64,000 bases of DNA, taken from Acanthosepion pharaonis. Lineage: Eukaryota; Mollusca; Cephalopoda; Sepiida; Sepiidae. The DNA lies in contig CAHIKZ030005497.1 of NCBI GenBank assembly GCA_903632075.3, positions 1,065,001 to 1,129,000 on the forward strand, written 5' to 3'. The position numbers and the translations under genes are program-made. The notes beneath the pieces were generated by a model that saw nothing but the letters and a program-made list of their open reading frames with translations, was not told the DNA's origin and did not search any database. Below, one piece after another: positions 54,980 through 64,000 of this stretch (positions are counted from its first letter, which is position 1; the number at the start of each line of letters is the position of its first letter).

Positions 54980-55484
54980 AACAAACGAATCTTTTCTAAA
55001 AATCTTGTCGTCATTTAATAACACATTGAGTTTGATATGCTATAAAACTAAATAAACCTAGAACCAAAACTGAGTTGAGATTAATAAAAATCTAATTTAT
55101 ATTAATTTGAAATAAATATTTACCAATTGGCCGTTTAGCTTAAAACGCATTTTGACTAGGTAATGTAGATTTCGTAGGGGGTCAAAAATGAAGGCATCGG
55201 TTTATTGGCAAGACATATAAAACAGATGTTATCCAATTTGTCTATATATTATGAAAAAAAAACACAAAAAAACAATTACTATCTATATGTAGAATAAAAA
55301 CAATAAAAAGCAATTATTTTCCATATGTAGAATTAATAATAATAAAGGTCTTGTCGAAATAAAATTAATCTTTTGATGACGTCGATTCAGTGATGAAACA
55401 TATTGAAGTAGAAATATTCAAACTTTTCTTAGATATATACTCTCTATTTTCCTTTCTTTCTGTAACTGTCTGTCTCCCTAGCTC

Positions 55485-55485
<1 letters not shown>
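54980..55485. other. No recognisable gene or element
   Basis: AT-rich sequence following the GC-rich island. Confidence 0.4.
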
Positions 55486-55486
<1 letters not shown>

Positions 55487-55572
<86 letters not shown>

Positions 55573-55594
55573 AGTTAAATATAAATATATATAT

Positions 55595-55636
<42 letters not shown>

Positions 55637-55643
55637 TAAATAT

Positions 55644-55702
<59 letters not shown>
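55487..55702. repeat. Compound (TA)n/(TG)n array
   Basis: TA, TG and again TA blocks separated by two copies of GTAGTTAAATATAAA (55571 and 55632), so the array contains a short higher-order repeat. Confidence 0.95.
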
Positions 55703-55704
<2 letters not shown>

Positions 55705-55705
<1 letters not shown>

Positions 55706-55862
55706 ATGAAATGGAACTAATGTCTTTAATTTAATTGCAAAATTAAATTCGTGGCTTTTAGCTTCCATTTTTGAAATATGGTTAGAACTGTGTAGCGGAA
55801 AAACATATTTTAAATCAATTATTTTATAATATTAATGCTTTGTAAATTTACATCGAGCACAT
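55705..55862 (+). repeat. Dispersed repeat D, copy 2
   Basis: Starts GATGAAATGGAACTAATG right after (TA)n, matches copy 1 at 45405, and continues further, through TTTATAATATTAATGCTTTG to GTAAATTTACATCGAGCAC, like copy 3. Confidence 0.9.
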
Positions 55863-55908
55863 AAAAATACCAATAAGAACACCGGATTATATATCTTACT
55901 GTTCTTTC

Positions 55909-55912
<4 letters not shown>

Positions 55913-55976
<64 letters not shown>
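55913..55976. repeat. (TA)n-(TG)n microsatellite
   Basis: TA run into TG, followed by GGTTAAATATAA as in the array at 55571. Confidence 0.95.
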
Positions 55977-56299
55977 GTTAAATATAACGTATTCTAAACC
56001 AAACACAGCTTTCAGAAAGAATCTTTAAGTATACAGGTACGAAAAAATACCGAAAAACTTTCTGTCGTTAAAAAAGACAAAAAATAAAAAACAAAAACAG
56101 ACGACATGCATTTAACGGATGTCAGAATTCGTTGAAAAATACACACCTACCCTCCCTAAACTTAACCTCTTTTTCGAACGCAACTCATAATTGATACAAC
56201 AATAGTTAATAAAAAGGAACACACTACCGCCCCTGTCTGAATGATTGGATTTCTCTGTATCCTTGTAAAAAGGGAATTATGAATTCATATGCGCGTTTA

Positions 56300-56502
56300 A
56301 ATCTCAGTAAATTTAAAAATAAGTTATTCTAAAATTCTCTTGAAGATAAAAAGGAAACTAATGCTTTTAAATTAATTGTATAATTGAATTTGAAGTTTTT
56401 GGCTTGAGGTTTTGAATCATGGTTATTACTGTGTAGCGAAGAAACCATATTTTAAATCAGTTAATTTATAATATTTATGCTCTGTAAATTTACATTGAGC
56501 AC
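56300..56502 (+). repeat. Dispersed repeat D, copy 3
   Basis: Begins earlier than copy 2 (CTCAGTAAATTTAAAAATAA, AAATTCTCTTGAAGAT), then follows the shared core to GTAAATTTACATTGAGCAC. Copies 1 to 3 together outline an element of at least about 200 bp. Confidence 0.88.
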
Positions 56503-56606
56503 TGTTTTGTAAAAATGGAAAGAATGTTTGCAGATTCTCTTATTGTCTCTTAATCTTGAAACTAATACATTCATACTGCATTCATTTCCACTTTCGCACT
56601 GTTCAG

Positions 56607-56607
<1 letters not shown>

Positions 56608-56646
<39 letters not shown>

Positions 56647-56672
56647 GTCTGTCTGTCTGTCTGTCTGTCTTT
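56608..56672. repeat. (ATCT)n-(GTCT)n microsatellite
   Basis: Tetranucleotide array, ATCT passing into GTCT. Confidence 0.96.
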
Positions 56673-56679
56673 TTGTCTA

Positions 56680-58151
56680 ACTATCTTTCTACACATCAGA
56701 AAAAATATATCCAGCAAATTGTTTCATTTCAATAAACACCATCCAACCTATATTAAAGTGATTAAATTCCGCTCGACCATCACGGCGTAGTTGTTTACTT
56801 GGTATGGGAGCTTTAGTTTATCACAAACGGATAATTCATGATGTCATAGGTAGAAGGATGCTGAGCGGTCACGGATAATCCGGGTGTTATTTCATCTGGT
56901 CTGATGTGAAAGCTTGCACAAGGGAGGATGAGTTATCGCTGGCGGATCAACTGATCTCATCGGAAAATCTCTTGTGAATGATTTCTTATTTCTTTCTGAG
57001 TCCCTATACGCGTCAATCAACATTGGAGAATAGATGTGTAGCTAGGTAATGGATGAATGGATCGATCGACTGACGGAGACATTGATATGAAGGGTCTGCG
57101 ACCATCAGAGATGAACATATATAGAAAACAAACAAACAGATTAGCATCTAGTAATATGTAATAGGGCCGATGAAAAGTTCTCTACATGACTCCGTAAAGA
57201 GCACACACACGCGCTCTCGCACACACACACACACTTGCAAGCAAATACCCAATAAGTGTGGTGGGTGTTATATATATTTATATACCCAAATGTAAAAGTA
57301 CGAAAGCAATATAAATTCTAACGTTCATAACATTAATTTAAAAAAATGGCTCGATACAAGAGTAGAGCAATAAATATTTATTATAAACTGTTACGCTGGA
57401 ACATGCAAGTTACCGTCTCACAATGGTGGTAATTAACGATTTTATTTAAAAATACAATGTATGAAGCATCACTTCTTTTACATTTTTGAAGATTTTCCAT
57501 AGAAGGCAAAGAAACAAATATATAAAAAAATTATTTATTCCATAAAAGGAAAAGGAAGAAAAACAAATTAAAGTAAAAAAAAAGGAAATAAAATAAGAAA
57601 TCAATAAAAAGAATAAGGAAGAGGAAAAAAGGAAATAAGAAAACAGAATAACTCAAAGCTACTACCAAGAGAAGGGAAAGAAAAGAAAGGTAAAAGAAAG
57701 AGAGGAGTATATCCAAATTTTACAGATACAAACGAAAAGGAAAGAGAAGAAAATAAGATATGTGAAGTTGGTTATACCAGATTTAGCCAATGAAGACATT
57801 TCAAGATGGAAAATCCAAAACTGAACGGAAATATAACCCAACAAGAAAGAAACAGTATTACAGATACAATGTAGCAATTCAAACTTTATGATATTTTGCA
57901 GGAAATCACATATTCAAGCAAAATTAAATAATTTAAGAGACTTTAAGAAAAACCATATAAAACAAAACAACTACTTAACTATACCAACCTTACATTATAA
58001 AACAGAATGCAAATTAAATTTTAAACATTTACATGACTTTTATATATTTATATATCCATATCTCTCTCTATATATATGATAATATATAGCTTTAAGTTAT
58101 CCTATATTTATGACCTGATGTTTAATTTTAAGCATGAAACAGAAATGCCAC

Positions 58152-58160
<9 letters not shown>
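56680..58160. other. No recognisable gene; purine-rich segment
   Basis: 57540-57750 is strongly purine-rich on the plus strand, so the minus-strand Phe/Leu/Ser-rich open frames there are compositional. A CA-rich block lies at 57200-57235. No coding motif is seen. Confidence 0.45.
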
Positions 58161-58161
<1 letters not shown>

Positions 58162-58220
<59 letters not shown>

Positions 58221-58252
58221 AGATAAACACCCAATGGCGACATTCTGTTTCA

Positions 58253-58323
<71 letters not shown>

Positions 58324-58352
58324 TATTATTATTATTTCAACGAGAAAAGTAC

Positions 58353-58386
<34 letters not shown>

Positions 58387-58395
58387 GAAACGTAA
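58162..58395. repeat. Compound array: CT, TA, TG, ATT
   Basis: CT, TA, a 42-bp unique insert with GGCGACATTCTGTTTCATC (related to the hairpin at 51291), TA, TG and two ATT blocks flanking TTCAACGAGAAAAGTAC. Confidence 0.95.
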
Positions 58396-58584
58396 ATAAA
58401 AAATAAATAATGAATGTATTTTGGTATATGAAAAATAATAACAATTCTTATAATAACAATTATTATGAAGAAAAATAAAAGAAAACAATTAAAAAAATAA
58501 TAACAAGGGGAAAAAGTGAGTTTTTTTTCCTCCTCTTCTCGTGACAACAGATAGCCTGTGTTATTATTAAATTACGGTGTGAAC

Positions 58585-59320
58585 ATGGAAAACTTTAAGG
58601 CAACCATATTGGAACTAATGAAAATGCAATTCGAGCAGCAAAAAAAAAAAAAAAAAAAAAGAAAATGAGGAAAGACAGATTAGGCTCGAAGAAAAACAAT
58701 TAGAAATTCAACAGAAAAACGAAGAAAAGCAACTCGAACTACAAGAATTACTACTACGGGCATTAACAAATAAAGGACAAAATTCCGAAAATGAAGCGGC
58801 ATTCTCGCAAAATGCTATCTGGAGCTCAATCAAAGACTTCACTTATGCACCGGACGAAGACAAAACCTTCGCGGCATACTTCAGAAGATATGAAGATACA
58901 TATGAGTTTGATTGCGGGAATTGGTCAGACACGAAAAAAGTACGGTTCTACTGAGAAACCTAGGGTCAAGCGAATGCACTAAATTCGTAGACTACGTCCT
59001 ACCGAGGAAAACGAATGAGTTGACTTTCGGGGAAGACGTGAAACTTTTAACGGAATTATTTAATTCGAACACTTCACTATTCCACAAAAGGTGAAATTAA
59101 CAAAAAAAGGATAGCGAAGACTATATAACATTCGCTTCCGTACTAAACAAACACTGCAATGACTTTAAGTTATCTGAACTCAGCCCTGACAATTTTAAAA
59201 GTTTGATATTCGTCCAAGGCCTGGTTTCGACTAAAGATGCGGAGATCAGACGGAGAATTCTGACAAAACTTGAGAGTGAACCAGAATTGACGCTACAAAA
59301 ATTGGCTAAATATACGAAAA
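58585..59320 (+). pseudogene. gag, broken
   Basis: Starts ATG-GAA-AAC (MENFKATILELMKMQF), followed by a poly-A run at 58641-58660 that shifts the frame. A charged coiled-coil-like stretch (ENEERQIRLEEKQLEIQQ) follows. Then comes the capsid-like part: FTYAPDEDKTFAAYFRRY, an FDCGNWSDTKKVRF block, KFVDYVLPRKTNELTF, and after an internal stop near 59093 the piece FASVLNKHCNDFKLSEL to LTLQKLAKYTK. No CCHC zinc knuckle follows, so the nucleocapsid part is deleted. Confidence 0.8.
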
Positions 59321-59324
59321 TATG

Positions 59325-59735
59325 TACAAGTAGAAATGTTAAACAAAAAAATCAGATTACAATTAGATTTCGGATCAGATTTAACCATCATTAACTTACA
59401 GACGTGGAAGAAATTAAACAAACCGACCATGTTGAGAACAAATAAAATAGCCAGGTCGGTAACAGGAAGAAAAATCAAATTTGAGGGGGAGATTATCACA
59501 AATGTGACGTTCAACGGGATGACCAAGAAATTGAAGATGTATGTTCTAAAAGATACGGAAAATTTATTTGGAACTGACTGGATGCAGAAATTTGACCTCT
59601 GGGATTTGCCGATAAATACGTTCTGCCAAAGAGTGGAAAGGCTATCGACCGAGGTAGAGATATTGAAGGAGAAATTAAAGGAGAGTTTCCCCGACGTATT
59701 TTCAGCCGGCCTCGGGAGGTGTAAAAAATGACGGC
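59325..59735 (+). pseudogene. Aspartic protease and RT N-terminal linker, broken
   Basis: The open frame reads LNKKIRLQLDFGSDLTII, the retropepsin active site with D-F-G-S in place of D-T/S-G, which should abolish activity. It goes on through the flap region (KIARSVTGRKIKFEGEI) to LFGTDWMQKFDLW and the connecting SFPDVFSAGLGRCK before RT. It joins directly to the gag remnant, supporting an internal deletion. Confidence 0.82.
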
Positions 59736-60300
59736 CAAAATCGAACTAAAAGAAAATGTTCAACCCATTTTCAAGAAGAAAAGAAATGTACCTTTCTCAT
59801 CATTAGAAAAGATAGACGAAGAGTTGGATAGACTCGTGAAAACCGGTATATTGAAAAAGGTGGAATATAGTCAATGGGCCGCACCTACGGTTTACGTGAA
59901 AAAGAAATCGGGTGAGATACGAGTATGCGCTGATTTCTCGACGGGATTGAATGCAGCGATTAAGGATTATCACTATAGTCTCCCTAGTCCAGAGGAAGTT
60001 TTCACAAAGTTGAACGGAGGAAAATTTTTCTCAAAGATAGACTTGAGCGAAGCATACATTCAAGTACCAGAAGATAAGGAAAGCTCGAGGTTGTTGTGCA
60101 TAAACACGCACAAAGGATTATACCAGTTCCAGAGATTACCATTCGGGATCAAGGTCGCGCCAACAATATTTTAGCAAATAATGGACACTATGCTAGGCGG
60201 ACTGGATTTCACAATCGCATACCTTGATGACATCCTGATAAATAGCAAAAATATTTAACAACACTGGAAGAGGTTTTCAGGCAGATACAAAATTATGGTT
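59728..60300 (+). pseudogene. Reverse transcriptase fingers and palm, broken
   Basis: VPFSSLEKIDEELDRLVKTG, an SQWAAPTVYVKKKSGEIRVC motif with ADFSTGLN, KIDLSEAYIQVPE with the first catalytic Asp, and LPFGIKVAPTIF follow in order. An in-frame TAG falls at 60172. The YLDD catalytic motif is preserved at 60220-60231 in the same frame after the stop. A frameshift follows at about 60255. Confidence 0.92.
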
Positions 60301-60990
60301 TTATGGTAAAAGAAAATAAATGTGACTTCTTTATGAAGGAGATAAAATATGTGGGCCATATTATTAACGAAGAAGGAAGAAGACCAGACCCAGAAAGAGC
60401 CACGGCAATAAAAAAAATGCCGGCTCCAAAAAATTTAACCGAGTTACAAAGCTTCTTGGGCTTAGTAAATTATTATCAAGAATTTATTCCTAAGATGCAC
60501 AAATTACGCGCACCCCTAAATGAACTGTTGAAGAAGGAGAAAGTTTGGGAATGGTCAGATGAATCTCAGAAAACTTTCGACAAAATCATTAAGACTCTAA
60601 CAGCAGATTTATTTTTAGCGCATTATGATCCAAAATTGGAAATAATAGTCGAGAGTGACGCGAGTGCCTGTTGGTGCCGGATTGGACACTAAAACCCATC
60701 GCGCATGCGTCAAGAACGTTACTACCAGCCGAACAAAATTACTCGTAAATCGAAAAAGAAGCGCTGGGGATTATTTTTGCGATTACAAGATTCCACAGAT
60801 ATATTTACGGTAGATTTTTCACCTTGCAGACGGACCACAGGCCGTTACTAACAATATTTAGATTCAAAGAAATGTCTACCTGTCTACACGGCTAATAGAT
60901 TACTAAGATGGGGGACGATTTTATTAAATTATAATTTCAAATTGGAGTATTTTCCATCAAACAAAATCGGGCATGCAGACGGTCTTTCGA
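60255..60990 (+). pseudogene. RT thumb and RNase H, broken
   Basis: LTTLEEVFRQIQNYGFMVKE, an IKYVGHIINEEGRRPDPERA block, and LQSFLGLVNYYQEFIP belong to the connection. RNase H then has IIVESDAS (60645) with its first acidic residue. After a frameshift near 60680 it continues with AHASRTLLPAEQNYS, a stop, IEKEALGIIFAITRF and LQTDHRPLLTIF. The end, YFPSNKIGHADGLSRL, is in another frame at 60945-60995. Confidence 0.88.
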
Positions 60991-60999
60991 GACTAATAG

Positions 61000-62030
61000 C
61001 AAAGAAAACAGAGCCATTAGAAGATTCCGTAATTGCAACGCTACGATATGAGGAAGATATTAGAACATCATTATGTAGTACAATTCGAAACCTCCCCGTC
61101 ACATTACAGGAAATAAGAAACGAAGCAGTGAATGACGAATTTATAAAGGAAACGAAAACAAAAATTGCAGGAAAAGATAAGTATATATCAGACGGTTTTT
61201 CGTTATGTGATAATGTTCTGTTATATAATGAAAGAGTAGTAACCCCGAAAACGCTACAAAGGCGAATCCTCAAGGATTTCCACATGGGCCACCCAAGGAA
61301 GAACAGGATGAAATCCTTCATGCGAAGTTACGTGTACTGGCCAAACATGGATCAAGATATTATACATATGGTGGACAAATTCAAGGGCTGTGTTCCTTAG
61401 CAGCCAAAGTACCTCCAATCACTCATAAACCATGGCCTAAAACAGATCGACCGTGGTCGAGAATCCATGTAGATTTCGCAGGTCCATTAGAGGGTTTCTA
61501 CTACTTGATTGTAGTAGACAGTTACAGCAAATGGCCAGAAGTATTTCGTTGTAGAAAACCTACTTCTGAGACGACAATAAATTGCCTTCACGAGCTCTTT
61601 GCTCGTTTCGGAGTGGTTGATTGTTTAGTCACCGATAATAGGACACAATTTACATCTGTGGTTTTCAAGAATTTTGTGAAACTTTTCAGGTGAAACACAT
61701 CAAATCTCCGCCATATCACCCAAGGTCAAACGGGCAAGCGGAGAGGTTTGTAGAGACATTAAACAGAGCACTAAGGAAAGCTTATGACGTTCCAACAGAA
61801 AAGGCTTTACAACAATTCTTTCACGTGTATAGAATTACACCGAACAGTACTGCACCATCGGCATTATCGCTGGCGGAAGTAATATTCGCACGAAAAATTA
61901 GATTGGTATTCGACAAATTACTGCCAAAACAGACAAAGCAATCACCAATATCGTTTGTACCAAAAAGAAAATTTAACCCAGGAGAGAAAGTTTTTGTTTT
62001 TTTTAAATGTTCATAAACAACACTCGGAAA
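61000..62030 (+). pseudogene. Integrase, broken
   Basis: Inserts the DNA copy in intact relatives. The zinc-binding part has the H-x-H pair and one of the two Cys (FKGC at about 61383; the first Cys reads Phe). After a frameshift at about 61395 the core follows: HVDFAGP (Asp codon 61472), VTDNRTQF (Asp codon 61634; the G after N reads R), stop at 61691, then NGQAERFVETL (Glu codon 61741). The D-35-E spacing between the second and third residues is kept. A C-terminal PKRKFNPGEKVFVFF piece ends at about 62014. Confidence 0.9.
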
Positions 62031-62280
62031 CGTGATTTACATAATTCAGGGTCAGAGGTTCTCGCATAAAAGGCACTTAAATCAGATCAGAAAGACGCTG
62101 TTAGAGGATTCTAACGGTCTACCTCAAGAAGAGGAGGAAGTATGCACACAATATTTGACACATTCAAGATGCAAATGCCTCAAGGACCGGGGGAATCAAG
62201 TAGAAAAAGAAAATTTACAGAACCTTTGATGATTAATCCGAAGAGGAAAAATATTAAAGACCCCTGCGAAGTAAAGCTTG

Positions 62281-62288
62281 GAAGGGGG
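62281..62288 (+). promoter_or_regulatory. Polypurine tract
   Basis: GAAGGGGG directly precedes the TGTCATGG start of the LTR; this is where plus-strand DNA synthesis is primed in such elements. Confidence 0.8.
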
Positions 62289-62473
62289 TGTCATGGGTCC
62301 TTACCTATAACTACAGAATGAACTCTTCCTAACACTATGTATACTACGCCTCTCAAGAGACAGTCATACTAACACGTTCCACATCTTGTATTATTATTTC
62401 GTGTAATATACCTTCGTTATTTCTTCCCTTGTGTTCGTGTTGTTCTTCCTTGGTCCTAACCTGGACCATAACA
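62289..62473 (+). mobile_element. 3' LTR of the Ty3/gypsy element
   Basis: 185 bp beginning TGTCATGGGTCC and ending GGACCATAACA, so its ends are imperfect inverted repeats as expected of an LTR. No matching 5' LTR is present upstream of gag, so the target duplication cannot be checked. Confidence 0.82.
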
Positions 62474-62688
62474 GTAATGAAAGAAAAAACGTTTGTCCTT
62501 GTAATAAACGCGCCAAAACGAATAAAGACCGACAATATTTGATAGCAAGCAACTGAAACGTGCTTGATATGATGGTGATCTTGCTCATCTTGCAATATTC
62601 CGTTAGTTAATAAGTTACTAAGAGGAATTAATAAAAAAAAAGCTTCGTGAAAATCTTATGGAACTCCCCTGTCATTCTGTTTTTGCCC
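62474..62688. other. Flank between gypsy LTR and Penelope fragment
   Basis: No coding motif; minus-strand open frames here extend out of the LTR and have no domain. Confidence 0.4.
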
Positions 62689-62689
62689 C

Positions 62690-63060
62690 TGGACCAGGGG
62701 TTAGTAATTTTTATACATAACCATCCACATGCGTTTTAAGGGTCGAAAGTTAGGTAAATTCTGAATACGTTTTCAGAATGTGCACCTTAATATTCTTGTC
62801 GAAATTACAATCGTTTGTAATAAGATGTTCTGCAAGCTTCGTTGATGTCACTTTGTTGCCTGTGTCCACTGAATATTTTATTTAACTTTTCCCCTGTGCA
62901 GCACACATAAATCAAATCATGTTTGGTACACTGGGCGGCATATATTAAATGGGAATCAGTACAATTACAACCCTCGATAGAAATCACGATGTTTCTATTT
63001 AAATTTGTGATAGAATTAACTTGACATGTTGTCGTACAACGCACAGGGTTTTCTTCTTCC
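62690..63060 (-). pseudogene. Penelope-like GIY-YIG endonuclease fragment
   Basis: Minus strand: VISIEGCNCTDSHLIYAAQC and TKHDLIYVCCTGEKLNK with a YVGCTGE-type motif (G to C), then FSGHRQQSD. After a frameshift near 62838 it continues KLAEHLITNDCNFDKNIKVH to ILKTYSEF. This is the GIY-YIG domain that sits at the C-terminus of Penelope-like proteins. Its RT partner is not adjacent; the RT remnant at 13515 belongs to the same class. Confidence 0.8.
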
Positions 63061-63077
63061 TTGAGTGTTTTTTCTTA

Positions 63078-63081
63078 ACTA

Positions 63082-63110
<29 letters not shown>
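63078..63110. repeat. (ATT)n microsatellite
   Basis: Trinucleotide run; a similar AAT run ends the window after the LINE tail. Confidence 0.95.
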
Positions 63111-63112
<2 letters not shown>

Positions 63113-63254
63113 ACGAAGAAAAAGAAATTATTATTATTAAGATTAAAAGTTATTATAAAGAAAAAAGAAAAGAAAAAAGAAATACATAATGGGTGCACTC
63201 CATGACCTCCCATTAGAATGTCTGATGCTTAACTCCACAAGAGCACATCTCTGC

Positions 63255-63964
63255 GAATGGTTAGTTTCAACTGTCCGCTGACCCGAGATGGAACAAATAC
63301 ATTGAATCAACAGCTTCATCTACCGCAAGGAAAGTTGGTTCCCTGTGTCGCGCCAGAAAGCTTTTCTCTCGCGAGTCCATCCTTCAAATCGATAAATCAA
63401 CCATTCGCCCTTGCATGGAATATTGCGGCCATGTATGCTGTTCGTCTCAAGGTGCGCGACAAAATTCAGAGACAGATATGCATTGTGATTGGCCCTGATC
63501 TTGCATCTCGTTTACAGTCGCTGTCTCATAGACGTGCCGTCACTTCCCTCTGTCTTTTCTACGAATACTTTCACGGTAACTGCTCCGACGAACTACTTTC
63601 GCTGGTTACCAAACTGAATGAATTTAACCGCGCTACTAGTATGGTTTCCCGGTCCTACCTTTTCACTGTTGAAATGTAGCCGTCTCTTCTACGCCAATAG
63701 CTTCATGTCTCGCACTTCCCGTCTGTGTAACTCCCTTCCTCTTACTTGCTTCCCTGATAAGCTATAATCCCCAAATATTTAAATGCAATTTCAATCGACA
63801 TCTCCAGATGCCTTGATCTATTCCCCGCCCTTCTCTTCATCCTTTCCTCTATCACGACTCTTTTTCTTTCTCCCACTCTCTGTTACCCCTTGCATGCTTG
63901 TGGCAGTCCCGCCTTGCTTGGGATGAAATGCTCGAAAAATAATAATTAAGAAAAAAATCGGTGC
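63255..63964 (+). mobile_element. LINE 3' region with 3' UTR and simple tail
   Basis: Pieces in shifting frame: WNKYIESTASSTARKVGSL, RARKLFSRESILQIDKSTIR, PCMEYCGHVCC, then (63405-63679) QRQICIVIGPDLASRLQSLS, HRRAVTSLCLF, EYFHGNCSDELLSLV. Beyond the stop, NVNR-type sequence and a pyrimidine-rich 3' UTR with GCCTTGCTTGGGATGAAATG match the elements at 45200 and 2012. The element ends in AATAAT repeats. Confidence 0.87.
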
Positions 63965-63965
63965 A

Positions 63966-64000
63966 TGTAAAATAATAATAATAATAATAATAATAACAAC
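63966..64000. repeat. (AAT)n tail
   Basis: AATAAT run following the LINE 3' UTR and continuing to the window end; simple-sequence tails are usual for CR1/jockey/RTE-type LINEs. Confidence 0.9.

Larger units (their letters stand above)
58585..62473 (+). mobile_element. Ty3/gypsy LTR retrotransposon, 5'-truncated and inactive
   Basis: Plus-strand order: gag, protease, reverse transcriptase, RNase H, integrase, polypurine tract and 3' LTR. This pol order is diagnostic of Ty3/gypsy, and the gag and protease types suggest the Mag-like branch (inference). No 5' LTR is visible; microsatellites lie just upstream. Each domain carries stops or frameshifts, and the zinc-knuckle region between gag and protease is missing. 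Confidence 0.92.

Noticed and set aside
55478..55768. Long open frames of alternating Ile-Tyr, His-Thr and Cys-Val residues
   Set aside because: They are translations of (TA)n, (CA)n and (TG)n arrays here and at about twenty other places. There is no protein-like composition and no conserved start.
57531..57877. Phe/Leu/Ser-rich minus-strand frames resembling membrane proteins
   Set aside because: The plus strand is a purine-rich low-complexity run, so the hydrophobic composition is an artefact.
58400..58584. 5' LTR and primer-binding site of the gypsy element
   Set aside because: The sequence before gag shows no match to the 185-bp 3' LTR and no clear tRNA-complementary site.
62474..62640. 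Second gypsy LTR downstream of the first
   Set aside because: No repeat of the TGTCATGGGTCC start is seen after 62473.

Overview
The window looks like non-genic DNA from a cephalopod mollusc, most likely an octopus-type genome. That placement is an inference. It rests on the AT-rich composition, the very abundant long (TA)n arrays often fused to (TG)n or GATA blocks, tRNA-derived SINE copies, and the mix of LINE, Penelope-like, mariner and Ty3/gypsy remains. I found no host gene: there is no conserved cellular protein and no credible exon chain. Every coding signal is a broken piece of a mobile element, and many open frames are only translated (TA)n or (CA)n repeats.

Layout. 2-5.2 kb holds a nearly full-length but decayed LINE on the minus strand; a 103-bp mariner-type foldback MITE and a solo LTR with a 5-bp target duplication are inserted in it. 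6.2-10.4 kb holds two tRNA-like sequences and copies of a composite interspersed repeat. 11-15 kb holds a Penelope-like reverse transcriptase remnant with several sequences resembling hammerhead ribozyme cores. 15.5-18.1 kb is an older minisatellite split by a 1.2-kb mariner. 20-23 kb holds SINE copies, another hammerhead-like core and an RTE-type endonuclease fragment. 26.7-31.5 kb holds a SINE, a Tc1/mariner-superfamily remnant, a LINE 3' end, an LTR-like repeat and a second mariner with a MITE at its end. 32.2-33.7 kb is an RTE-type LINE tail. 36.9-38 kb is a Tc1/mariner-superfamily element with recognisable inverted ends and an internal (TA)n array. 38.8-41.2 kb and 42.8-45.3 kb hold several LINE reverse-transcriptase pieces in both orientations. 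47.3-48.9 kb has a large inverted repeat and a candidate non-autonomous DNA transposon. 51.2-52.4 kb has a hairpin, dense microsatellites and a transposase C-terminus. 53.5-55 kb is a GC-rich island resembling an LTR plus primer-binding site plus leader. 58.6-62.5 kb is a Ty3/gypsy element with gag, protease, RT, RNase H, integrase, polypurine tract and 3' LTR, all broken. The end holds a Penelope GIY-YIG endonuclease fragment and one more LINE 3' end.

The parts do not form a pathway; they record successive nested insertions. Autonomous families (LINE, Penelope, mariner, gypsy) sit beside non-autonomous sequences that could have used their enzymes (SINEs, MITEs, solo LTRs). Simple arrays recur at element ends and inside elements, suggesting many (TA)n blocks grew from element tails. 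The most interesting signals are the hammerhead-like cores near Penelope remnants, the large inverted repeats bordered by (TA)n, and the GC-rich island at 53.5-55 kb. Boundaries without visible terminal repeats or target duplications are approximate.
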